Part shown: one piece after another, positions 32,475 through 40,010 of the stretch | Layout of the letters: every line of letters starts with the position of its first letter | How positions within the stretch are numbered: position 1 is the stretch's first letter | Position numbers and translations under genes: made by a program | Assembly: GCA_021372375.1 (NCBI GenBank) | Contig: JAJFUN010000178.1 | Coordinates: forward strand, 1-48,252 | DNA from: Pelosinus sp. | GTDB taxonomy: Bacteria; Bacillota; Negativicutes; Propionisporales; Propionisporaceae | Direction of reading: 5' to 3' | DNA length: 48,252 nucleotides | Notes under the pieces: generated by a model | What the model saw: the letters and a program-made list of their open reading frames with translations, nothing else | Databases searched by the model: none | Told to the model about the DNA's origin: nothing

Positions 32475-32506
32475 AATTTATTCAACAAATAATTTATTCG
32501 TTAAAT
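32475..32506. promoter_or_regulatory. Tandem 16-bp direct repeat, probable AraC-type operator
   Basis: AATTTATTCAACAAAT (32475-32490) is followed directly by AATTTATTCGTTAAAT (32491-32506); 13 of 16 positions agree. AraC-family monomers bind each half site through two helix-turn-helices, so paired direct repeats are their usual operator. It lies 32 bases upstream of the MFS start and 91 upstream of the regulator start. Confidence 0.6.
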
Positions 32507-32596
32507 AAACTATGCTATTATTATACCTAAGCTAAACAGATAAATCATGGATTATATTATTAACTATTAGCACAATATGAATATAGGAGAATTATA

Positions 32597-33484
32597 ATGA
32601 GCAGAGAGCCCGAACCGGCCAGCCACTTACCCTGGGATTACCATTTATATCGCAATTTCCCCGTAAAAATTACACGCTTTGAATGCTTTGAATGCTTTGA
32701 AAACACCCCCATGTTTCAAAACCACTGGCATGAACAAATGCAAATCATTTACTTTGAAAAAGGTGAAGCAACCATCCTCTGCAATGCCATTTCTTATACG
32801 CTAAAGGCCGGCGATATCCTGATAATTAACTGCAATGAAATTCATTACGGCATGACCCATCACGGAAATTTAATATTTCATATCATAAAACCGGGTTTTA
32901 ACTTTTTGGCAAGCAGTCAAGAAGATTGGTGTCAGACGAAATATATCGCGCCCCTTATGCAAGGACATCTTGTTTTTCAGAATCAAATTTCGGCTGATAC
33001 AGCACTTTCGGCGATCATTCAAAAGGTTATCGCCGAATTCAATACGCAGAATATCGGATTCGAACTAATTATCAAGTCCTACATTTACCAAATCCTCGTC
33101 TATCTCTTGCGCCATTATCAAAAGGGAAGCGCTCCGTCAGCTCAAGAACGTCAGCAAAAAACACTATACCAGCTGCGCTCAGCACTGGACTTTATTGATA
33201 AGCATTACACCGAAAATATCCACTTATGCCAATTAGCCAGTTTAGCTAATATGAGCAGCCAGCATTTTTGCCGGCTATTTAAAGGATTAACCGGCAAAAG
33301 CCCCATAGATTATATCAACAGCCTGCGTATTGATAAAGCCGTGACCCTTCTGACAGAAGACCACCTCAACATTAGCGAAATTGCGCAAGCTGTCGGCTTT
33401 GATGACAGCAACTATTTTAGCCGAATCTTTAGGAAATACAAAAAAATCTCTCCCACAACTCTCAAAAAAGGCGTCACAAAATAG
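32597..33484 (+). CDS. AraC-family regulator with cupin sensor domain
   Basis: A 295-residue regulator. The N-terminal half is a cupin (FQNHWHEQMQIIYFEKGEAT with its histidines, then LKAGDILIINCNEIHYG), which senses a small molecule. The C-terminal AraC domain has two helix-turn-helices: LCQLASLANMSSQHFCRLFK and ISEIAQAVGFDDSNYFSRIF. ATAGGAG is 7 bases before the ATG. A 9-base tandem repeat near 32678-32698 encodes ECFECFE. It is divergent from the MFS transporter, which it likely regulates. Its last codons form the first arm of its own terminator. Confidence 0.92.
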   Translation: MSREPEPASHLPWDYHLYRNFPVKITRFECFECFENTPMFQNHWHEQMQIIYFEKGEATILCNAISYTLKAGDILIINCNEIHYGMTHHGNLIFHIIKPGFNFLASSQEDWCQTKYIAPLMQGHLVFQNQISADTALSAIIQKVIAEFNTQNIGFELIIKSYIYQILVYLLRHYQKGSAPSAQERQQKTLYQLRSALDFIDKHYTENIHLCQLASLANMSSQHFCRLFKGLTGKSPIDYINSLRIDKAVTLLTEDHLNISEIAQAVGFDDSNYFSRIFRKYKKISPTTLKKGVTK

Positions 33485-33511
33485 GATAAATCCTATTTTG
33501 TGACGCCTTTT
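33466..33511. terminator. Perfect 22-bp-arm terminator overlapping the AraC stop codon
   Basis: AAAAGGCGTCACAAAATAGG begins an arm (33466-33487) exactly complementary to 33490-33511. The last seven codons of the regulator, including the stop, lie in the left arm. It also serves the convergent pmbA gene, which ends at 33519. Confidence 0.9.
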
Positions 33512-33518
33512 CCTCATT

Positions 33519-34862
33519 CTATTCCCCCGAAATAGTTAAAGCAGTTATTTTTAGTGAAGGCGAGGAAACAGCTCCTTTACATTTTAAATCACTGGCAACC
33601 TCCTCAACCTCCCCTAATAGATCATACAAATTACCTGCTGCCGTAATCTGATTGATGGGCCGGTCCACTTTGCCATGCTCAATGAGAAAACCTCGCGCGG
33701 CCAGCGAAAAATCGCCGGATACCGTATTTATCCCGGCATGCATGCCTTGCAGCTCGGTAATTAAAATGCCTTCTGGCATTTGACTGATGATTTCATCAAG
33801 TGAGTTTTTCCCAGGCTCTAGGTATACATTATGGGGGCCGACTGTTACTGCCGCGGCATAGCCATTCTTGACAGCATTGCCTGTAGAAATAGTTCCGGCC
33901 TTCTTGGCGGTCTTCTGATTATGCATAAAAGTCTTAAGTATTCCTTTATCTATTAAATTGATTTTTCGCGTCGGATATCCTTCCGCATCAAAAGCCGCAG
34001 TGCCTAGAACTCCTGGCATTAAGGGGTTTTCAACCAAAATAATATTACTGCCGGCGACTTGTTCACCAAGCCTGCTCTCAAAACGTGAAAAGCCCTTCTG
34101 CACAGTTTCAGCAGATAGTGTCGCAACCAAAAAGCCCAACAGCGTTGTCGCAGTCTCATAATGTAAAACAATGGGGTAATTTCCTGAAGCAATAGAAGCT
34201 GCCCCTAGTTGACTTACAGCCTCGGTGGCTGCTTTTTGGGCAATACTTTGAAGATTTATTTCGCCAAAATCCCGCAGTGTAAAATCAAATTCACCGCCTG
34301 TTGTCGTCTCAGCGCCGCTGTCGGCCATCAAATACACGCCGGCACTAATATAGGCAAAAGACTCCTGACACGATAATCCCTTGGTATTAGCAATTACCGT
34401 CTCCCCCTCAACTTTTGAGACCTTACACTGGATTACCTGCTTGATGGCAGGGTCGGCACTGAGCGCCGCATCTTCGAGCGTAAAGGCTGCTGAAATCAGC
34501 TGCTCTGCTTGAGTTTCTTTAATGGCTTTACTCACCGGCTCCACCGCAGCATAGGTTTTAGCGCCTGCGAACAACGCTTCCTTATCTGTATCTTCCAAGA
34601 TTTCCGCATTAGCCTTTGCTTCTTGCAGCAAAGAATTAATAGATTCATCATCTAGCTTTTCTGTAGAAGAATAACCCATATTCCCTGCATAAATCCCCCG
34701 CAAGGATACACCGCCTTGCTCTGTAATGACATAATTCTTGATTGTTTTATCCTGCACATTCACAGACGTAGCTTTACTCTCTGCATAGTAAATTTCCATA
34801 TCAGCAAACCCCAGCGCTGTCCCCTTAGCAAAAAGTGCTTTTTTAAATTCCCCGATATACAA
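33519..34862 (-). CDS. pmbA: TldE/PmbA metallopeptidase subunit
   Basis: About 447 residues from a TTG at 34862, chosen because GGAAGGAT lies just upstream and the product then begins at the family start (YIGEFKKALFAKG). It has PmbA/TldE features: EIYYAESKATSVNVQD, VSLRGIYAGNMGYSSTE, TTGGEFDFTLRDFG, and the C-terminal GMHAGINTVSGDFSLAARG. The E subunit lacks the HExxxH metal site and pairs with TldD. In other bacteria TldD/TldE processes unfolded peptides and matures RiPP precursors. It follows tldD after a 2-base gap, so the subunits are made together. No RiPP precursor was found nearby. Confidence 0.92.
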   Translation of the reverse strand: MYIGEFKKALFAKGTALGFADMEIYYAESKATSVNVQDKTIKNYVITEQGGVSLRGIYAGNMGYSSTEKLDDESINSLLQEAKANAEILEDTDKEALFAGAKTYAAVEPVSKAIKETQAEQLISAAFTLEDAALSADPAIKQVIQCKVSKVEGETVIANTKGLSCQESFAYISAGVYLMADSGAETTTGGEFDFTLRDFGEINLQSIAQKAATEAVSQLGAASIASGNYPIVLHYETATTLLGFLVATLSAETVQKGFSRFESRLGEQVAGSNIILVENPLMPGVLGTAAFDAEGYPTRKINLIDKGILKTFMHNQKTAKKAGTISTGNAVKNGYAAAVTVGPHNVYLEPGKNSLDEIISQMPEGILITELQGMHAGINTVSGDFSLAARGFLIEHGKVDRPINQITAAGNLYDLLGEVEEVASDLKCKGAVSSPSLKITALTISGE

Positions 34863-34864
34863 AG

Positions 34865-36265
34865 TTATCCTTCCTTTCTGCCGCCGACTGTCAGCTCGGT
34901 TACCCTGAGCATGGGCTGCCCGACCGTAACCGGCACTGTACCGCTCACTGACCCGCACATGCCAATTTCATGTTTTAGATTACTTGCGACTCTGTCAATT
35001 TTTTTAAGCGTATCCATACCGTTGCCAATAAGGATAGCCCCTTTAATTGGCTCGGCTATTTTCCCCTTGCGAATGATATAGCCTTCCCGCACCGCAAAAT
35101 TATAATCACCTGTTGGCGGATTAACCGAGCCGCCCCCCATGTATTTGGCGTAAATGCCAAACTCAGTATCAGCGATAATTTCCTCAGGCGAGGATGTGCC
35201 TGCAGCAATATAGGTATTATTCATGCGTGAGGTTGGCGCATAGCGATAAGACTCACGCCTCGCTGAACCAGTCGGCGCCATATTCATCCGGCGGCTGCCC
35301 AGCTTATCAATGAGAAAACCTGTCAGCACTCCGTCTTTAATTAAACAGTTTTTCTGCGTTCTTTTTCCCTCATCATCCACATTTAAGGAACCCCATGTAT
35401 TTGGCATTGTCCCGTCATCATAAGCACTAACAAGGGAGGATGCTACGACCTCACCTAATTTATCGGCAAAAACAGAAGCCTTATAGGCTACGCTGGTTGC
35501 TTCTAGGCCATGCCCGCAGGCCTCATGAAAAAGCACACCGCCAAAGCCGTTATCAATAATAACCGGGAACTTGCCTGATGGCGCAAAACTGGCATTTAGG
35601 ACGGTTTTAGCGCTCCTGGCAGCCTCCCGGGCATAGCTTTCAATATCAAGTGCTTCCATATACTCTAGGCCGCCAAAATATCCTGGCGCCATATAGCCGG
35701 TTTCTTTTTCATTTCCCTGGACAGCCATAGCCTGAATGGAGAGACGGTTTCGACTGCGCGTATCTTCGATATACACTCCGTCAGTACTTGCAATCAATAC
35801 ATTTTGTACAGAATCGGCAAAGGATATATTGGTCTGGGTAATTACTTGATCAAAACTCTTGGCCGCTGTATGAGCCCGCCGCAGCCACTCTATTTTCCGC
35901 TGTTTGCTGATACTGTCAGGTAGTATTTTTATTTCATGTGCACTAGAAATACTGCTTTTTTGCAAGTCTAAAATTATTGCTGCTCTATCCCCAGTAATGG
36001 CCTTGGCGGCGGTGCGCGCCACTTTAATTAAATTCTCCTCGCAGCAATCATTGGTATAAGCATACACCGAAAAAAAACCTTTAAAAATACGAATGCCTGC
36101 CCCAAAGTCACGGCCGGATAAGGCCTTTTCCATGATGCCCCCAATCATACTTAGTGAGCTTTTGGTTTTATCCTCGACAAAGATTTCCGCAAAATCTCCG
36201 CCTGTTTCAACTGCCGCCTGGAGTACCCGCTCAATCGTTCCTTGTGCTATCAATGCATGATCCAT
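34865..36265 (-). CDS. tldD: TldD metallopeptidase subunit
   Basis: A 466-residue subunit. The zinc-binding motif HEACGHGLEA (about residue 250) is intact within GKFPVIIDNGFGGVLFHEAC. Other family blocks: SSLSMIGGIMEKALSGRDFG near the N-terminus, SRMNNTYIAAG, and GGGSVNPPTGDYNFAVREGY near the end. It is the catalytic partner of TldE encoded just downstream. The start is uncertain: AAGGAG abuts the ATG at 36265 with no spacing, so an in-frame TTG at 36253 with a 12-base spacing is also possible. Confidence 0.93.
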   Translation of the reverse strand: MDHALIAQGTIERVLQAAVETGGDFAEIFVEDKTKSSLSMIGGIMEKALSGRDFGAGIRIFKGFFSVYAYTNDCCEENLIKVARTAAKAITGDRAAIILDLQKSSISSAHEIKILPDSISKQRKIEWLRRAHTAAKSFDQVITQTNISFADSVQNVLIASTDGVYIEDTRSRNRLSIQAMAVQGNEKETGYMAPGYFGGLEYMEALDIESYAREAARSAKTVLNASFAPSGKFPVIIDNGFGGVLFHEACGHGLEATSVAYKASVFADKLGEVVASSLVSAYDDGTMPNTWGSLNVDDEGKRTQKNCLIKDGVLTGFLIDKLGSRRMNMAPTGSARRESYRYAPTSRMNNTYIAAGTSSPEEIIADTEFGIYAKYMGGGSVNPPTGDYNFAVREGYIIRKGKIAEPIKGAILIGNGMDTLKKIDRVASNLKHEIGMCGSVSGTVPVTVGQPMLRVTELTVGGRKEG

Positions 36266-36332
36266 CTCCTTATTTAAATATAAATATTTTACTTTATTCC
36301 TCAGTGCATAACATTATACCTTATACATCAAC

Positions 36333-37823
36333 TCAGCTATTAACTTTACGCAATGTAACCAATGCGTCCGCAACTCTATCCAAAACTTCGCCCCAATCCC
36401 CGGCCCGATTCTGCCGAAAGAGCCTCATCGAAGCATACCAGGGACTGTCCTCCCTATCTAACTGCCAGCGCCAGTCTGAATTGACATCTAAGAGCAGCCA
36501 GGTCTTTTTCCCCATAGCCCCTGCCAGGTGAGCCACAGAAGTATCCATTGTAATTACTAAATCAAGATTATGAATAGCGCCTGCCGTTTGCGCAAAATCA
36601 GTAAGTTTCGGTGATAAGTCAATAATTGCCCCATTATGCTGGCAATCGTCAGCATGTTTGCCAACCTGCAGACTAAACCAGCAAACATCACTAATGCCAA
36701 ACAACCGGTCAAATTCTGCGATAGGAATAGACCGAAAATTATCATGTGGGTTTTTAGGGTTTCCTGCCCAAACTATGCCTACCAGGTAGTTAGCAGCCCC
36801 CGAAACTACATCAAAATAATTCCGCCAAGCTTCTATATCCTCCGGTAACGCTGCGAGATAAGACTTTTTGCAGGGAATAGTTGCATCACGCGACTTAAAT
36901 ATAATCGGCATAGTCTGCAGGGAACAAGCATAATCGTAACATTCGAGTAAGGCTTTTTTATCAGCATATACCCGCAAATTACTATAATTTTCCGCTAATA
37001 ACCGCAGCAAGGGCTCTTGCACTAATAAGACTGTTTCCGCGGCCATCAATACTACTTGTTCTATATAGCGTGCAAATTGCAATGAATCACCAAGTCCCTT
37101 ACCATAGTACAGGAGCACCTTGCAATTGGTTAAATTTTCACCAAGCCAAGGCCTGATGCCAAGATTATTACAAGGCTTCGCATTTCGGCGGCATATTATT
37201 TCATACTGCTGCCAACCTTCCTCATACCGTCCCTGCAGCAAATAAAAAAAGGCTGCACCAAGCTCTATATCATCACATGCAGGGCACAGCTCCACCGCTT
37301 GCCGCACACAGACTTCAGCTTCAGCAAAACGTTTTTGGTTTTTTAATAAAATCCCGAGGTTATAATATCCAACCGCAAAGTATGGATTAATTTCCAAAGC
37401 ATGTCGATAATATGCTTCAGCCTCTTCTATCCGGTATAGGTTTTCCTTTAGTATGGCCAGACTATTATAGCTCTCCGCAGAGTCAGGATTTAACTCAAGC
37501 GCACGGCAGAAACAAAACTCCGCATCTGCCCACAGCCTCCTTCCGACATAGACTAGGCCCAAATTATAATACGCCTTTTCAAAATCTTCCTTGATGTCAA
37601 TTGCTTTCCGAAAAAAAGCCTCCGCCTCATCAAGCTGATCTCTTTGCTCAAAAACATACCCAAGATTATGATAGGCTTCTGCAAAGTCAGCGTTTTCTTT
37701 AATACTCTCGCATAAATAGGCTATAGCCTTATCCCAGTCTTTATGCTCTATCGCCTGACTTGCTAACGTAAAATAATCCTCCGCTTGCCCGTATTCATCA
37801 ACACTACCTGGTAAAGTGCTCAT
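36333..37823 (-). CDS. TPR protein with glycosyltransferase-like C-terminal domain
   Basis: A 496-residue protein. Residues about 15-195 are five or so tetratricopeptide repeats of the canonical form (AEAYHNLGYVFEQRDQLDEA, KAYYNLGLVYVGRRLWADAE, VGYYNLGILLKNQKRFAEAE). The C-terminal half (240-490) resembles the ADP-heptose/GT9 or GT41-like fold: LYYGKGLGDSLQFARYIEQV, VGIVWAGNPKNPHDNFRSIP, and LVITMDTSVAHLAGAMGKKT. Such TPR-GT proteins often sit in surface or flagellar glycosylation clusters. AGGAGCG precedes the ATG. No sugar biosynthesis gene is adjacent. Confidence 0.85.
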   Translation of the reverse strand: MSTLPGSVDEYGQAEDYFTLASQAIEHKDWDKAIAYLCESIKENADFAEAYHNLGYVFEQRDQLDEAEAFFRKAIDIKEDFEKAYYNLGLVYVGRRLWADAEFCFCRALELNPDSAESYNSLAILKENLYRIEEAEAYYRHALEINPYFAVGYYNLGILLKNQKRFAEAEVCVRQAVELCPACDDIELGAAFFYLLQGRYEEGWQQYEIICRRNAKPCNNLGIRPWLGENLTNCKVLLYYGKGLGDSLQFARYIEQVVLMAAETVLLVQEPLLRLLAENYSNLRVYADKKALLECYDYACSLQTMPIIFKSRDATIPCKKSYLAALPEDIEAWRNYFDVVSGAANYLVGIVWAGNPKNPHDNFRSIPIAEFDRLFGISDVCWFSLQVGKHADDCQHNGAIIDLSPKLTDFAQTAGAIHNLDLVITMDTSVAHLAGAMGKKTWLLLDVNSDWRWQLDREDSPWYASMRLFRQNRAGDWGEVLDRVADALVTLRKVNS

Positions 37824-37857
37824 ACTATCGCTCCTAAAAGTGGCTTACTAAGTAAGC

Positions 37858-37900
37858 AGGGGTGCCTCAATTAGGATAAACCCTACTTTGAGACACCCCT
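37858..37900 (-). terminator. Terminator of the LPP20-like gene
   Basis: AGGGGTGCCTCAA pairs with TTTGAGACACCCCT (one bulge or mismatch) with a second AGG/CCT pairing inside. Located 27 bases after the stop at 37927 and just before the TPR gene start region. Confidence 0.8.
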
Positions 37901-37926
37901 TTATTTTCCCTTTGCGGCCTTAACTT

Positions 37927-38784
37927 TTATTTTTCAAATACAACAGCACATTTTTCTAAGAAATGACCATCCCGATTGGCTGCCAAAATCTTATCGCCGT
38001 CCTCTTTGCTGATTACTACATTGCAATTATTGCGCGTTAGACTTACAGCCTTAATAATGAGCGGTCTTGCCCCTGCTCTGGACTGTCCATTTTCAGCTTC
38101 CTGCACTAATTCAGAGGTTGGCGCATAATCAACCATTCCTTTTGAAATTGCAAAATTAGGATCAATATTTACGCTGCCGTAAATACTGCGTCCATTCACA
38201 TCTTCAATTCCTGGCGAAAAGGTAGCCTGCAAATCAAGTCCTCGACCATCAATAACAACCCCGGTATAAGCAAAATTCCCGTTAGACCGTATATACTCTG
38301 GCGAAGGAGCCGGAAATGCCTGTACGTCTCTTGTCGCTGGCAGCACAGCACCTGCGATGCCATCAGAACCATATAAATTTACCGCCATAACAACCTGATA
38401 AGAACCGTCCGGCATAGCCTGCTCACGAATAATTTTAGCGCCCTTTATCAAGCCTGAAACTTTGGTTTTTACAATATCGCTGCTGATTTGCAGATTAGCC
38501 AGCGTAGTTTCAGCATCAACCTGCACACCGTCAATAGTTTCCGCCAAATTACGGTAAGCATCCACAATGGCTGCCCGGCGCGCGAGCACTTTAGCTTGCG
38601 CTACACTTATGGCATTAGCTGGCGGCACCCCCGTACCGATGGCTTCAACAACGCCTTGTTCCCAGGTTACTCTGCCTGCTTGTCCGGTTTCTTCAATCAG
38701 CACAGTGCTGGCAGCAAACACGGAACTGGCGGCAAACATCAACACTACACAAACTATTGCTACAATTTTTGATAACTTCTTCAC
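37927..38784 (-). CDS. Exported LPP20-like protein
   Basis: A 285-residue protein with a signal peptide (MKKLSKIVAIVCVVLMFAAS, cleavage near residue 24). The next 120 residues follow the LPP20/FlgT-N pattern: VVEAIGTGVPP, AISVAQAKVLARRAAIVDAY, RNLAETIDGVQVDAETTL and SYQVVMAVNLYG. The family includes the Helicobacter lipoprotein Lpp20 and the flagellar outer-membrane-associated FlgT. There is no lipobox cysteine, so it is secreted or periplasmic. The C-terminal 120 residues (GVVIDGRGLDLQATFSPGIE and following) are of unknown function. It is a paralogue of the next gene in its N-terminal half. Confidence 0.8.
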   Translation of the reverse strand: MKKLSKIVAIVCVVLMFAASSVFAASTVLIEETGQAGRVTWEQGVVEAIGTGVPPANAISVAQAKVLARRAAIVDAYRNLAETIDGVQVDAETTLANLQISSDIVKTKVSGLIKGAKIIREQAMPDGSYQVVMAVNLYGSDGIAGAVLPATRDVQAFPAPSPEYIRSNGNFAYTGVVIDGRGLDLQATFSPGIEDVNGRSIYGSVNIDPNFAISKGMVDYAPTSELVQEAENGQSRAGARPLIIKAVSLTRNNCNVVISKEDGDKILAANRDGHFLEKCAVVFEK

Positions 38785-38892
38785 AGTAACAATCCCCCTA
38801 TCGATTAATTATTAGAAAACAAATTATTTATACCGATAAAAAATCAAGCATGCCCCCCTCCGCCAATAATACGTTTATAAATATGATAAGTG

Positions 38893-39906
38893 CTAATCTT
38901 TAGTACCACTCTTCCAGGTAAAGCCCCAATTAAATGCCTGATCCATAGCATCTCTGGTGTCAAAATACTGCACAATCCTAGTTACCTTCCATTTCCCATT
39001 AGCATCACTTTCAATTGCAGCAATGGCACAGGTACGCTCATTGTTGTTGTCTGCGTCTAATTTCACAATAATATCCGGTTTGCCCGGTTGCTTTATTGTA
39101 ATGAAGCCATCAATTTCCGAAAATTTGGCCACCCCGGCATATATATAAGAATAAATCAAAATGCGTTTAAATTCACTTTGCTTCATACCGTTAATCTTTA
39201 AATTTTCCCCGCTTAAGGCGCGACCCGAACGGTCATCCTTATCCAGATGAATATAAGGCGCCTGATTAAAATCGCCAAAGCTACTATTTAGAGAATCAAT
39301 CGCACTTTTCTGACCGTTTTTGAGTTCCCAAAAGCAGCCTAAATCCAAGTCAACTTTGTCATTAGCGCCAATAAAGTCTTTGCGCCCCCGATACCAATTC
39401 AAATTTATGCTGACATCACCGGTAATCTCAGCCGAGTCACCGGCTTTCTCCAAAACAATTTGGGTAAGTTCAGCATTAAATGGCTCTACTGCCGGGGAAA
39501 CCTGCGGAATAATGGCCTGAATTCCATTAGCCCCATAAAGCGGTACCCGCAGTGTTACCCGATACGATCCGTCAGAAAGCCGCTGCTGACTTTTTACAGC
39601 TGCGCCGCTCACAAAACCCAGTATTTTAGTTTCCACGCTATTTGTCATAAGATTTCCGACTGTAGTCTGCTTATCAATATGTACTCTGGTAATTACATCC
39701 AATAGATTGCGGAATGCATCCGACATTGCCGCCCGCCTTGCCAAAGCATTAGCCTGTGCCGAAGTTACTGCACTAGCTGAAGCAAAGCCATGACCGTCCG
39801 CTTCTACAAAACCAGCCTGCCAATCAATACCGTTCGCGCTGGCTGGGCTTGTAAACAGACCTAGACAAAGTATGGCCAAAATAATTGTTATTCTGCTAAG
39901 CTTCAT
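38893..39906 (-). CDS. Exported LPP20-like/TerD-domain fusion protein
   Basis: About 337 residues from the ATG at 39906 (GGAG 8 bases upstream). A signal peptide (to about residue 24, SPASA) is followed by an LPP20-like domain (25-150: GFVEADGHGFASASAVTSAQ, NALARRAAMSDAFRNLLDVI, SYRVTLRVPLYG) parallel to the downstream paralogue. Residues about 160-335 read as a TerD/TerA-type domain: VSINLNWYRG, KVDLDLGCFWELKNGQKSAI, SSFGDFNQAPYIHLDKDDR, EFKRILIYSYIYAGVAKFSE, IDGFITIKQPG, and MDQAFNWGFTWKSGTKD. TerD domains are calcium-binding and normally cytoplasmic, in tellurite and stress clusters. A secreted version joined to LPP20 is unusual. Confidence 0.8.
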   Translation of the reverse strand: MKLSRITIILAILCLGLFTSPASANGIDWQAGFVEADGHGFASASAVTSAQANALARRAAMSDAFRNLLDVITRVHIDKQTTVGNLMTNSVETKILGFVSGAAVKSQQRLSDGSYRVTLRVPLYGANGIQAIIPQVSPAVEPFNAELTQIVLEKAGDSAEITGDVSINLNWYRGRKDFIGANDKVDLDLGCFWELKNGQKSAIDSLNSSFGDFNQAPYIHLDKDDRSGRALSGENLKINGMKQSEFKRILIYSYIYAGVAKFSEIDGFITIKQPGKPDIIVKLDADNNNERTCAIAAIESDANGKWKVTRIVQYFDTRDAMDQAFNWGFTWKSGTKD

Positions 39907-40010
39907 TCCGCACACTCCTTAATCTTAAACTTTATTATAAATTGCAGCCTTGCAAATATTATATCACCTTATATATTCGACATAGACTAATATAATCCTT
40001 CCATGATTTT

